The notes below the pieces were generated by a model. It ran no database searches. It had not been told where the DNA came from and saw nothing but the letters and a program-made list of their open reading frames with translations. A stretch of DNA of 34,974 nucleotides from a virus: IMG/VR virus record IMGVR_UViG_3300011116_000549, positions 1 through 34,974 of that record, one strand, 5' to 3'. Both the position numbers and the translations under genes were made by a program. This document shows, one piece after another, positions 13,740-21,041 of the stretch; the stretch's first letter is position 1, and each line of letters starts with the position of its first letter.

Positions 13740-13784
13740 GACTTTTAGGGTTCTTAGCTTTTGGGTTTTATATAGGAGTTTATA

Positions 13785-13961
13785 ATGAAGAAAAGAATAC
13801 CAAGACAAGCAGCAGCAGTAGCACTTATGCAAGAGGTTTTTGATAACCAACCTGTTCCTGCTAAAACAAAAAGACGAAGAATAAAAAAACAACCTATAAA
13901 AACTTCTACTGAAATGGCTGAAAAGATGGAAGGAGGAGTTGGAAATGAAGGAGCAATATAA
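13785..13961 (+). CDS. 58-residue basic hypothetical protein
   Basis: ATG preceded by AGGAG with seven bases between. The protein starts with a basic helix (MKKRIPRQAAAVALMQEVFD), then a Pro/Lys/Arg-rich segment (PAKTKRRRIKKQPIKT) and a Gly-rich end. It overlaps the next gene by 17 bases. The basic middle suggests contact with nucleic acid; no family is recognised. It opens the cluster of small head-region genes upstream of the terminase. Confidence 0.65.
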   Translation: MKKRIPRQAAAVALMQEVFDNQPVPAKTKRRRIKKQPIKTSTEMAEKMEGGVGNEGAI

Positions 13962-14349
13962 ACAAGGCTTATCACCTTCTACAGCAGCTCGTAGAGAAGC
14001 TGCTCAAAAGATAAAGACCAAACAATATAAAGAAGGTAATAAAGCTGCCTATAAACAAGACCTTCCCGGTGATGAAAAGCCTGCTAAAGAAAAGTCTAAG
14101 TATTCTGAAGGTAAAGGTTCAGGTTCTTTAGAAGAACTAGCCCAAAGAGAAAATGCTCCTTTGTCTGCTCTTCGTAAGATATATAATAAAGGTCTAGCTG
14201 CTTGGGCTTCAGGTGGTCATAGACCCGGTGCTTCACAACATGGCTGGGCTATGGCTAGAGTAAAGTCTGTATTAGCTGGAGGAAAAGCTAGAGATGTAGA
14301 TGCTAAAGAGTGGGCTGAAATACAAGCTCATAGAAATAAAGGAGAATAA
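13945..14349 (+). CDS. DUF5824-like phage head-region protein
   Basis: The start at 13945 follows GGAGGAG; a TTG at 13939 is in frame but less likely. The 134-residue product has a basic helical N-terminus and a C-terminal block LRKIYNKGLAAWASGG (76-91) plus HRPGASQHGWAMARVKSVL (92-110). This RPG-x(5)-WAMARV pattern is known to me from the DUF5824 domain found in many tailed-phage head-gene clusters, sometimes attached to proteases. No function is established. It is encoded just upstream of genes for other virion-related proteins. Confidence 0.85.
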   Translation: MKEQYKQGLSPSTAARREAAQKIKTKQYKEGNKAAYKQDLPGDEKPAKEKSKYSEGKGSGSLEELAQRENAPLSALRKIYNKGLAAWASGGHRPGASQHGWAMARVKSVLAGGKARDVDAKEWAEIQAHRNKGE

Positions 14350-14351
14350 TA

Positions 14352-15590
14352 ATGGCTGATAGAGAAATAACCTTACCAGAAGAAATAATATATGGCGATG
14401 TTCCTATGACTAGGAAAGATGCTAATATGTCTAAGAAGCTTCCTCCTAAAGAAACTATGACTATGGCTGATGTAGCCGAAGACTTTCTTCCAGCAGAATA
14501 TAGATATCTAAGAGACTTGTCCCCAGAACAACAAAGTAAAGAACTACTTAGACTACAAGAACAATGGATACGACAAGAACCAAAAGCACCTGTAAAAAAA
14601 GATGATGGTGTTAGAGATGTAATAGCTTCTGATGCTTATGGACAAGGTGTAGTTATGCCTAAAGAAAACTACCCTGAGTTCCAACGAAAAGTAAAAATGC
14701 AAGAAGCAGAACAAGAACTTCAGAGACAACAACTTCCTTGGGAACTGCTAATGGGTCTTGGTGGTGGTCTTGCTGGTATTAGTGCGGGAAAAGACTTTGG
14801 TAGAAACCCTTATATGGAAGGAAGACCTACTACAACTATGAGTATGCCTTCAGTTTCTCCTAGAGCAGCAGCAGCATTGACTGCCTTAGCAGCAGTTGCT
14901 AAACCAGAAGTAGCAGAAGCAGCTAGAATACCAATAGATAGACTTGAATACCAAGCTCCAACAGCAGTAGAACCATCAAAGTTTCTTTCAACATCTGCTC
15001 CAAAAGGTCTTTCAACTTTTGCTAAACCACTACAAGGTCCAAGAGAAGCTAGAGTTATAACATCTGGTGCTGGAGAAGGTAGTGCTTTTGACCTTGTTGA
15101 TAGTTTATTAGGAGACTATGCTCGTTGGAATATAAATAAAAAAATGGAACCTAGAGAATATATTAGAAGTCGTCTAATACAAGCAGGATATAACCCAAAA
15201 CCAGAAACAATGGATAAAGCTATGCAAGAACTAGAACCACTAATAGAAACTGCTATAGCCAAACTACCAGAATATGCTAAAGCAGAAGAAGCTGATAGGT
15301 CGCTTAGACTAGCAGAAATGTCTGATGAACGAGTTGCTAAAGAGTGGGATACAAGAGATGCTCCTAGAACAATAAGAGGATATTCACATCCTAAACTAAA
15401 AGAAAAAGTTTTGAAAGCTTTAGAAGAACTTGGTATAGAACCTACTGCGGGTGGAAAAGGTATTGACTTTTATAACCAACTAAAAGAAGCTTGGAAAGCA
15501 AAACTAGAAGCAGCTCAAAAAGCTTTACAAGACCTAGAACAACAAGGAAAAGAAAGAGAAACTACTAGAAAACAACAAAGAAGGAGATAA
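14352..15590 (+). CDS. 412-residue probable virion protein with ADREITLPEE tag
   Basis: Preceded by AAGGAG. The N-terminus MADREITLPEEIIYG matches a segment near the N-terminus of the giant virion protein (residues 50-59 there). Further on are a hydrophobic Gly-rich stretch (PWELLMGLGGGLAGISAG, about residues 129-146), an Ala-rich stretch (SPRAAAALTALAAVA) and a long helical C-terminus ending in a basic, Gln/Arg-rich coiled coil. No enzyme motif was seen. Composition and the shared peptide suggest an internal or ejected virion protein, although the gene lies upstream of the terminase, far from the other internal proteins. Confidence 0.8.
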   Translation: MADREITLPEEIIYGDVPMTRKDANMSKKLPPKETMTMADVAEDFLPAEYRYLRDLSPEQQSKELLRLQEQWIRQEPKAPVKKDDGVRDVIASDAYGQGVVMPKENYPEFQRKVKMQEAEQELQRQQLPWELLMGLGGGLAGISAGKDFGRNPYMEGRPTTTMSMPSVSPRAAAALTALAAVAKPEVAEAARIPIDRLEYQAPTAVEPSKFLSTSAPKGLSTFAKPLQGPREARVITSGAGEGSAFDLVDSLLGDYARWNINKKMEPREYIRSRLIQAGYNPKPETMDKAMQELEPLIETAIAKLPEYAKAEEADRSLRLAEMSDERVAKEWDTRDAPRTIRGYSHPKLKEKVLKALEELGIEPTAGGKGIDFYNQLKEAWKAKLEAAQKALQDLEQQGKERETTRKQQRRR

Positions 15591-15593
15591 ACA

Positions 15594-16118
15594 ATGTTAG
15601 ATAAAATGGCTATGCAAAAAGCAGCAATGGATATGCTCTCTAAAATGAAAGAGTTGGATATGTCCAAGGTATCTTCAGTAACAATATCATTTAGTGATAT
15701 GTCTGATGAAGAACATGGAGAAGAAGGCGAAAGTGAAGGTGAAGGATGTGAATATTGTGGTTGTGATGAAAAACGAAGAGGTGGTGGTGCCTGCTGTGAT
15801 AGATGCGGTAATGGTGAGTGCCCTGACTGCGGAGCAGAGATGGAAGATAATATGTGCCCAGAGTGTGAGTATGAAGATACAGATGACCAAGACCTATGGA
15901 GGATGAAACATAAATACGGCATCCCTCATATGATGAAGATGAAAGAGCATATGAAGAAAGGTATGTCTCCTATGGAAGCACATAAGAAAGTCTCTGGTAA
16001 AGCTGGTCCAAAAAGACTAGTTGAGAAACTTGTAAAGAAAGTAGCTGATACAGCTTTATCTGGTGCTGTAAAGGATGTAAATAAACTAGAGAAACCAGAG
16101 AAAGGAAGAGTGGGCTAA
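15594..16118 (+). CDS. Cysteine-rich zinc-ribbon protein
   Basis: A 174-residue protein preceded by AAGGAGA. It has ten cysteines between residues 52 and 91: C52, C55, C57, C67, C68, C71, C76, C79, C88 and C91. The last four form CPDCG...MCPEC, a zinc ribbon, and the earlier ones could bind a second metal. The N-terminus is Met-rich and helical, residues 35-51 are acidic, and the C-terminus is Met/Lys/His-rich and basic. A nucleic-acid or protein binding adaptor is likely. Its position two genes before TerL suggests a part in head assembly or packaging. Confidence 0.8.
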   Translation: MLDKMAMQKAAMDMLSKMKELDMSKVSSVTISFSDMSDEEHGEEGESEGEGCEYCGCDEKRRGGGACCDRCGNGECPDCGAEMEDNMCPECEYEDTDDQDLWRMKHKYGIPHMMKMKEHMKKGMSPMEAHKKVSGKAGPKRLVEKLVKKVADTALSGAVKDVNKLEKPEKGRVG

Positions 16119-16378
16119 TGACTACAAAAAAGAATAAGTTAGAAGCTTTACTAACATCTTTACCTTCAGCTGACTTATCTTCTTCAGATATCAAAGCTCT
16201 TGCTATTAGTTTTATCCTTGACCAAGAAGATATTGGTGATGATGATGTTGAGAAAAGTAGAGCTACCCGCAGTCGTCTAAAACTAGAAGCTTTACGACTA
16301 TTACACGATATCAATAAAAGTGAAAATGGTGGAGACTTAGATAGTGCTATCTTAGCTGTTATATCTAAGAAAGACTAA
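16118..16378 (+). CDS. Possible small terminase subunit
   Basis: An 86-residue protein whose start overlaps the previous stop (TAATG) and which ends 20 bases before TerL. It is helical, with NKLEALLTSLPSADLSSSDI at the N-terminus and a basic amphipathic helix SRATRSRLKLEALRLLHDIN (47-66). Small terminase subunits are very diverse, and position before TerL is the usual reason to call them. It is short for a TerS and no clear helix-turn-helix was seen, so this is tentative. Confidence 0.5.
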   Translation: MTTKKNKLEALLTSLPSADLSSSDIKALAISFILDQEDIGDDDVEKSRATRSRLKLEALRLLHDINKSENGGDLDSAILAVISKKD

Positions 16379-16398
16379 CCCCACAAAGAGAATACATT

Positions 16399-18015
16399 AT
16401 GAAAAAAGAAGAGCAACTAAAGATACTGGAAGAAGTCCAGCGATGTAAGAAGGACTTTTTCTATTTCGCCAATACTTATCTCAAAATAGTTGATAAAGAT
16501 GATAAGCTTGTTTCCCTACAACTAAACTATGCTCAGAACCTAATACACCAAGAGTTAGACCAAAATAAGTTTCTTAGTATTCTCAAAGCTCGTCAGCTAG
16601 GTTCATCAACCTATATTGCTGCTAGGTTTTTCTGGGAAGCATTATTCAATGTAAATATGAGAGTTGCTGTTGTTGCCCATACTCACTCAGCAGTAAAGAA
16701 CATTTATACTATCTATCAAAGGTTCTATGCTAACTTACCTAAGTTTCTTCAGTTAGAAACAACTGCTGCCTCTGCTAATGAACTAGCTTTCGTAACTGGT
16801 TCTTCTATCAAAATAGGCACAGCTAATAGTCAAAACTTTCGTGGTTCTACTTACTCTCGTATTCATGCATCAGAAGCTGCCTTCTGGGATAATATGAATA
16901 CAACTATTCAGTCATTATTCCAAACTGCTTCTAATGACCCTATTATTATATTAGAGACAACTCCTAATGGTCTAAATGACTTTTATACATTTTGGAAAGA
17001 CAACAATGGTTTCAATAAACTATTCTTGTCTTGGTTAGACCATACTGAATATAGAAAACAAGAACTACCTGAGAAATGGAAAGCCTCTGATGTAGAGTTT
17101 GACTATATCAAAGAGTATCCAATGTCTGAGTATCAACGAAACTGGTTTGTATATACACTCAGAACTCGTTGCGGAAACTCAATACATACTTTCAAACAAG
17201 AATATCCAGCCAAAGCAGAAGATGCCTTTATTGCTACAGGCACTTTCGTATTCCCTCATTTAGTAAAAGACTTAGTAGAAGCACCAAAGAGTTTTGGCTG
17301 GACCTTTTTTGCTGCTCCAAATAAATATAAGTCATATCTTCTTGGTGTAGATACAGCTTCAGGCGACCCAAATGGAGACTTTTCTGCTGCTGTTATGATA
17401 GATATTACTGATAAAAACAAGTATGAACTAGTAGCAACCTATTATGACCATGTATCTCTCAAGGAATATTCAGCACAAATACTAAGAGTATTAGAAAAAT
17501 ATAGACCACTTGTAGTCATTGAGAGAAACTCTTATGGTCAAGCCATCATAGAAGATGTAAGAGCCTCTGACTATCCCTATATATACATAGAAACTAAGTG
17601 GGATGTGATGAAAAATGCCTTCTCAGAACGAATAGGTTTTACAACATCAGCTAAAAGCAGACCAGTTTTGATGGCTAAACTAGTTGATACAATAACATCT
17701 AACAAGTTAGAAATAAAATGTCCTCGTCTTCGTTATGAGTTCTTACACTTTGTCTATAATGATAAGGGTAAAGCTGAAGCAGAGACAGGTTTCCACGACG
17801 ATATGATATTTGCTTTAGGTTTAGCTCTAATGGGAGAAGACCAAGCCTATCATTATGAAGAAGAAATAAAGAGACAACAACGACCAGACAACCTAAGAGA
17901 CATTATTGCCTTTGAGGTTGCTACTGGAACACCAATAAGCAATATTCCAAATGACTATTGGGCTGAAGAGACACAGCTTGATAGCCTAGTGGGTGCTTGG
18001 GAAGACCAACAATAG
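16399..18015 (+). CDS. terL: Terminase large subunit
   Basis: A 538-residue packaging motor. The ATPase domain has the Walker A-like KARQLGSST (63-71), the Walker B region SRIHASEAAFW (153-163) with catalytic Glu159, and the coupling motif ETTPNG (186-191). The nuclease domain shows Asp318 in LLGVDTASGD, Glu375 in VVIERNSYGQ and the Asp pair 467-468 in GFHDDMIFAL, the three acidic metal ligands of the RNase H-like fold. It translocates DNA into the prohead through the portal (21042) and cuts it. The ribosome site (AAAGAGA) is weaker than usual. Length is normal for the family. Confidence 0.97.
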   Translation: MKKEEQLKILEEVQRCKKDFFYFANTYLKIVDKDDKLVSLQLNYAQNLIHQELDQNKFLSILKARQLGSSTYIAARFFWEALFNVNMRVAVVAHTHSAVKNIYTIYQRFYANLPKFLQLETTAASANELAFVTGSSIKIGTANSQNFRGSTYSRIHASEAAFWDNMNTTIQSLFQTASNDPIIILETTPNGLNDFYTFWKDNNGFNKLFLSWLDHTEYRKQELPEKWKASDVEFDYIKEYPMSEYQRNWFVYTLRTRCGNSIHTFKQEYPAKAEDAFIATGTFVFPHLVKDLVEAPKSFGWTFFAAPNKYKSYLLGVDTASGDPNGDFSAAVMIDITDKNKYELVATYYDHVSLKEYSAQILRVLEKYRPLVVIERNSYGQAIIEDVRASDYPYIYIETKWDVMKNAFSERIGFTTSAKSRPVLMAKLVDTITSNKLEIKCPRLRYEFLHFVYNDKGKAEAETGFHDDMIFALGLALMGEDQAYHYEEEIKRQQRPDNLRDIIAFEVATGTPISNIPNDYWAEETQLDSLVGAWEDQQ

Positions 18016-18031
18016 TGGTAAATATTAGCCG

Positions 18032-18066
18032 CGAGGACACAACCTCGGTAAAAAGTGGGCGAGGAG
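18032..18066 (+). promoter_or_regulatory. Possible RNA switch at the scaffold ribosome binding site
   Basis: CCTCG (18043-18047) can pair with CGAGG on either side: 18032-18036 (loop of six) or 18060-18064, which is the ribosome binding site of the scaffold gene. The two hairpins exclude each other. The site also contains the 13-base GGTAAAAAGTGGG (18047-18059) shared with 13151-13163. Confidence 0.4.
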
Positions 18067-18075
18067 AAAGCGAAT

Positions 18076-18855
18076 ATGAGTTTCCTATCTACGGAACAAC
18101 AACAGGAAGTCGCTAACCTGTTTCAAAACAGCGGACAAGAAGATAACAGCACACAAGGAGTAGAAAATAGTCAAACACAGGCGATAAATGAGGCTTCAGC
18201 TTCGCCTACTGAGGCAGCTACACAAAATAGCAAAGACGAAGAAGGACATAGTGTTCCATACTCCCGTTTCAAAAGTGTTATAGAAGCTCGTAATGAGTAT
18301 AAAAGTAAAGTAGGTCATTTAGAAAAACAACTTACAGACTTACAAAACCAACTTACCGCTGTAAAAACAACACCTCAACAAGAAACATCACAAAAGCGAG
18401 ACTTTTTTGATGAGTTCTATGGAAATGTAAAGGATAGTTATGAAGAGCAAGAAGACCCTTACTCACAAAAACTACAAACCTTAGAGCAAAAACTCTATCA
18501 GTTTGAGGTTGATAAGGCTCAAAATGAACTTCAGAGAGAAATAGCTACGGCTACTCAAAAATATCCTATGGTTCCACAAGAAGTGTTGCTAAATGCTGTT
18601 ATTGAAAACCCAGAAACTAATGTATTTGCTGTCGCTGAACAATATAATACATTTGTTGTCTCACTAAAAGAACAAGCTATCGCAGAATACTTGTCTCAAA
18701 ATAAAGGACAGATGACTTCTAAACCTTCTGTTCCTCCAAGAGTAAGTCCAGCAGGCGGTTCTTTAGTGGGTAAGTCAGTAAGTGGCGGTCAAAGTCCTAA
18801 AACAATGGATGCTGCCCGTGATGCTCTATATGAATATCTAAAAGCCAATATGTAA
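18076..18855 (+). CDS. Head scaffolding protein
   Basis: The start at 18076 follows CGAGGAG; a GTG at 18055 is in frame but would overlap the ribosome site region. The 259-residue product is acidic and Gln/Ser/Thr-rich at the N-terminus, then EGHSVPYSRFKSVIEARNEY followed by a coiled coil (HLEKQLTDLQNQL), a helical domain, a flexible Pro/Gly/Ser segment and a short C-terminal helix (TMDAARDALYEYLKANM). This layout, with VPxxRF before a coiled coil, is typical of scaffolding proteins of short-tailed phages. It lies directly before the major capsid gene. The C-terminal helix probably binds capsid protein. Confidence 0.88.
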   Translation: MSFLSTEQQQEVANLFQNSGQEDNSTQGVENSQTQAINEASASPTEAATQNSKDEEGHSVPYSRFKSVIEARNEYKSKVGHLEKQLTDLQNQLTAVKTTPQQETSQKRDFFDEFYGNVKDSYEEQEDPYSQKLQTLEQKLYQFEVDKAQNELQREIATATQKYPMVPQEVLLNAVIENPETNVFAVAEQYNTFVVSLKEQAIAEYLSQNKGQMTSKPSVPPRVSPAGGSLVGKSVSGGQSPKTMDAARDALYEYLKANM

Positions 18856-18885
18856 TAACACAACAACTATAAGGAGGAATATACT

Positions 18886-20262
18886 ATGGCTGCTAATATC
18901 GCAACACTACAAGCGGTTCTAAAGAACTTCTATGCCGCTGCTGTCTCAGAACAGCTAAACCAAGAAGTGCTAATGCTTGACCTATTTGAGAAAGCAAAAC
19001 TTGACTGGTCTGGTAAACGAGTTATCGTTCCAGTCCATGTTGGTCGTAACCAAGGTGTAGGCTTCGCCGCAGAAGGTGCCGCTCTACCAACCGCAGGACA
19101 AGAAACCTACAGCGAACTAAACATTACTGCTAAGTTCCTTTATGGTCGCTTCCAAATAACAGGTCCAGCTATCTCATCTGCTAAGGGTGCTTACTCTTTC
19201 GGAAACTATATTGACCTAGAACTTCGCAAACTCGTTGAGGATGTTCGTAAGAAAGCCAATGTTTCCTGCTTCTCAGGTAATATTGTTATGGGTTATGTAA
19301 CTCGTCGTGTTGTAAATAACGCTGCTGCTGCTGGTGTTGCTTATACTTTCTCTGGCGACCTTGCTGAACTAGCTCGTAAAAGAGCAGCAGCTGTTGCCGC
19401 TGGTCAAAACTTAGTAGTTCGTCTAGTCCGCACAGATACCTACGCATTTGCTCCCGGCGCAGGTAATAACGAAGGCATCGTTTCCGCAGTTGACTTTGCA
19501 AATGATACTATCACCATCACATGTCTTGGTGCTGATACCATTGAAACAACTGCCGCTGCTGCTGTTCTTGCTGGTTCGCCACTAGACCCAACTTGTGGTT
19601 TCGCAGTAACTATTGTTGCTGGTGTAACTTCAGTAGGCACACAGGCTTTCCAAGATGCTCAACTAGAAATAACTGGTATTGCTACCAACCTTTCTAGCCG
19701 CACTCACTTTGGTATTGACCGCACTGATGCTACTGGTGGTTTCAATGTTGCTCTACAAACCAACAGCATCTTTACACAAAATGCTGACGGCGTAGATGGT
19801 AACTATCAAAACTTTGCTGCCCTAACTCTAGGTCGTATGCAAGGTGTAGTTGATAGCATCTTCACTGATAGCGGTCTTCAACCCGATATCATTATGATGA
19901 ACCCTGCTCAAAGAGCATCATACACAAACCTCTTGGTAGGAGCCAATGCTGCTAACCTTTTCAAATATACCGACTCAGCTAAGAACGGCGACGGCGGTTT
20001 CTCTGGTCTAGGTTTCAATGGTATTCCTATCAAGGTTTCTGTTGATGCTGGTCAACACTACTTACTCTTCCTCTACACAAAGGTTTGGAAACTAGCTGAA
20101 CTAGAGAAGCCCGGTTTTGCTGACCTAGACGGCAACATCCTTGCCCGTGCTGGTGTAGGAACTGGTGGTGTAGATGCTTACGAAGGCTACTATCGTATGT
20201 ATTGCGATGAATACTGCGAAAGACCAAATGCTAACGGAGCCATCATCGGTGTAAGCTTCTAA
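18886..20262 (+). CDS. Major capsid protein, HK97 fold
   Basis: A 458-residue protein after AAGGAGG. Residues 60-130 show the E-loop and spine-helix pattern of HK97-fold capsids (ETYSELNITAKFLYGRFQIT, then NYIDLELRKLVEDVRKKANV). Residues about 160-270 are an Ala/Val/Thr-rich beta insertion. The C-terminal part includes LQPDIIMMNPAQRASYTNLL and GIPIKVSVDAG, as expected of the P-domain region. Codon use shifts toward C-ending codons (TTC, AAC, GCC, CGC) compared with neighbours, a sign of high expression. Scaffold lies upstream, and a strong hairpin follows the stop. Confidence 0.95.
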   Translation: MAANIATLQAVLKNFYAAAVSEQLNQEVLMLDLFEKAKLDWSGKRVIVPVHVGRNQGVGFAAEGAALPTAGQETYSELNITAKFLYGRFQITGPAISSAKGAYSFGNYIDLELRKLVEDVRKKANVSCFSGNIVMGYVTRRVVNNAAAAGVAYTFSGDLAELARKRAAAVAAGQNLVVRLVRTDTYAFAPGAGNNEGIVSAVDFANDTITITCLGADTIETTAAAAVLAGSPLDPTCGFAVTIVAGVTSVGTQAFQDAQLEITGIATNLSSRTHFGIDRTDATGGFNVALQTNSIFTQNADGVDGNYQNFAALTLGRMQGVVDSIFTDSGLQPDIIMMNPAQRASYTNLLVGANAANLFKYTDSAKNGDGGFSGLGFNGIPIKVSVDAGQHYLLFLYTKVWKLAELEKPGFADLDGNILARAGVGTGGVDAYEGYYRMYCDEYCERPNANGAIIGVSF

Positions 20263-20278
20263 TAAGTTAGAACTTGTA

Positions 20279-20323
20279 GGGGGCTAGGAGTTTGGCGGGA
20301 ATACTGCTGGGCTTCTAGCCCCC
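20279..20323 (+). other. Strong hairpin after the capsid gene
   Basis: A 12-pair stem, GGGGGCTAGGAG (20279-20290) with CTTCTAGCCCCC (20312-20323), one G-U pair, loop of 21 bases. It is followed by TTCTGG, not a T-run, so it is not a standard intrinsic terminator. It may stabilise the capsid mRNA, act as a processing site, or lower read-through into the portal genes. Confidence 0.7.
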
Positions 20324-20347
20324 TTCTGGTAAAAAGAGGAATATAAA

Positions 20348-20563
20348 ATGGTTTATTGTATGTGGTTTATTTCAGTTGTTTTTTCTATCGGACTTTATTT
20401 CTTTCTAAAAGAACTACAAAAACTACGAACAGATGTATCTGCTTTATTATTATCACATACAATAAAAACAACCAAAGAGACTGAACACCTAGATATTGCT
20501 CTAAGAAGTCAAACACTAGAAGGTCAGTCCGTAAATGATATAATGGGGGACTACTATGGCTAG
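20348..20563 (+). CDS. Small membrane protein
   Basis: A 71-residue protein with an N-terminal membrane helix (about residues 2-20, VYCMWFISVVFSIGLYFFL) followed by a charged helix (KELQKLRTDVSALLLSH) and a polar end. GAGG precedes the start. It overlaps the next gene by eight bases. A membrane peptide between capsid and portal genes might be an internal virion protein, a holin or a DNA-entry factor; no family is recognised. Confidence 0.75.
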   Translation: MVYCMWFISVVFSIGLYFFLKELQKLRTDVSALLLSHTIKTTKETEHLDIALRSQTLEGQSVNDIMGDYYG

Positions 20564-21023
20564 TAAGTTATCAGCAGGAATATTTGGTAAAAGTGCGGAA
20601 GAAGAAGCCGCTAAAATAGGTCGTTCAGCTAGAGCAACTGCTGCTGCTAACATGATGGCTAAAGAAAAAGGTAGTGTAGTAAGTGGCTTAGGAGAACTAA
20701 TGCCTATTATTGGAGCTATTGGTGGAGGCATTGTTGGTGGTATGGCGGGCGACCCTGTAACTGGTGCTAAAATAGGTTCTGGTCTTGGTGAAAGTATTGG
20801 CGGTGTAATGAAAGGAACTGGAGAAGAACGAGCACAACAAGCTATGGAACAAGTTGCCGCCGAAGAAGCTATGGTTGAAGGTATGTCTCCCGCACAAACA
20901 AAAATGGCTAATATGGCTAAAGCTGATAAAAAGTCAGCAGGAAGTAAAATAGCTGGTGCTGGTATTGATATTATGGACTTATTATCTAAGAATAGTGATA
21001 AGTTATCTATAGGCGGTATGTAA
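20556..21023 (+). CDS. Glycine-zipper protein, probable internal or ejected virion protein
   Basis: A 155-residue protein. After a helical Ala-rich start (SAEEEAAKIGRSARATAAAN) comes a hydrophobic glycine-zipper region (about residues 42-85) with MPIIGAIGGGIVGGMAGDP and AKIGSGLGESIGGV, then a helical, Met/Ala/Lys-rich C-terminus. Glycine zippers of this kind form membrane-spanning oligomers and occur in podovirus ejection proteins. A role in making a channel through the host envelope is inferred. The gene sits between capsid and portal. GGGGGA before the ATG serves as its ribosome site. Confidence 0.8.
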   Translation: MASKLSAGIFGKSAEEEAAKIGRSARATAAANMMAKEKGSVVSGLGELMPIIGAIGGGIVGGMAGDPVTGAKIGSGLGESIGGVMKGTGEERAQQAMEQVAAEEAMVEGMSPAQTKMANMAKADKKSAGSKIAGAGIDIMDLLSKNSDKLSIGGM

Positions 21024-21041
21024 TAACATAGGGGAAAAATA

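Larger units (their letters stand above)
13404..13784. other. Purine-rich gap with a micro-ORF and possible origin or control features
   Basis: 381 bases without a confident gene. From about 13430 to 13640 the plus strand is almost all A and G, with A-runs of eight to nine. A 41-codon frame (13428-13553) is described separately. A weak hairpin, GCCCT/GGGGC, with flanking A-run and T-run lies at 13714-13739. AT-richness, strand asymmetry and position between divergent operons would suit a replication origin, but no iterons or DnaA boxes were recognised. Confidence 0.45.

Noticed and set aside
15687-15922. Several overlapping frames on both strands opposite the zinc-ribbon gene
   Set aside because: Shadows caused by the low stop-codon density of the Cys/Glu/Gly-rich coding strand; none has a ribosome site.
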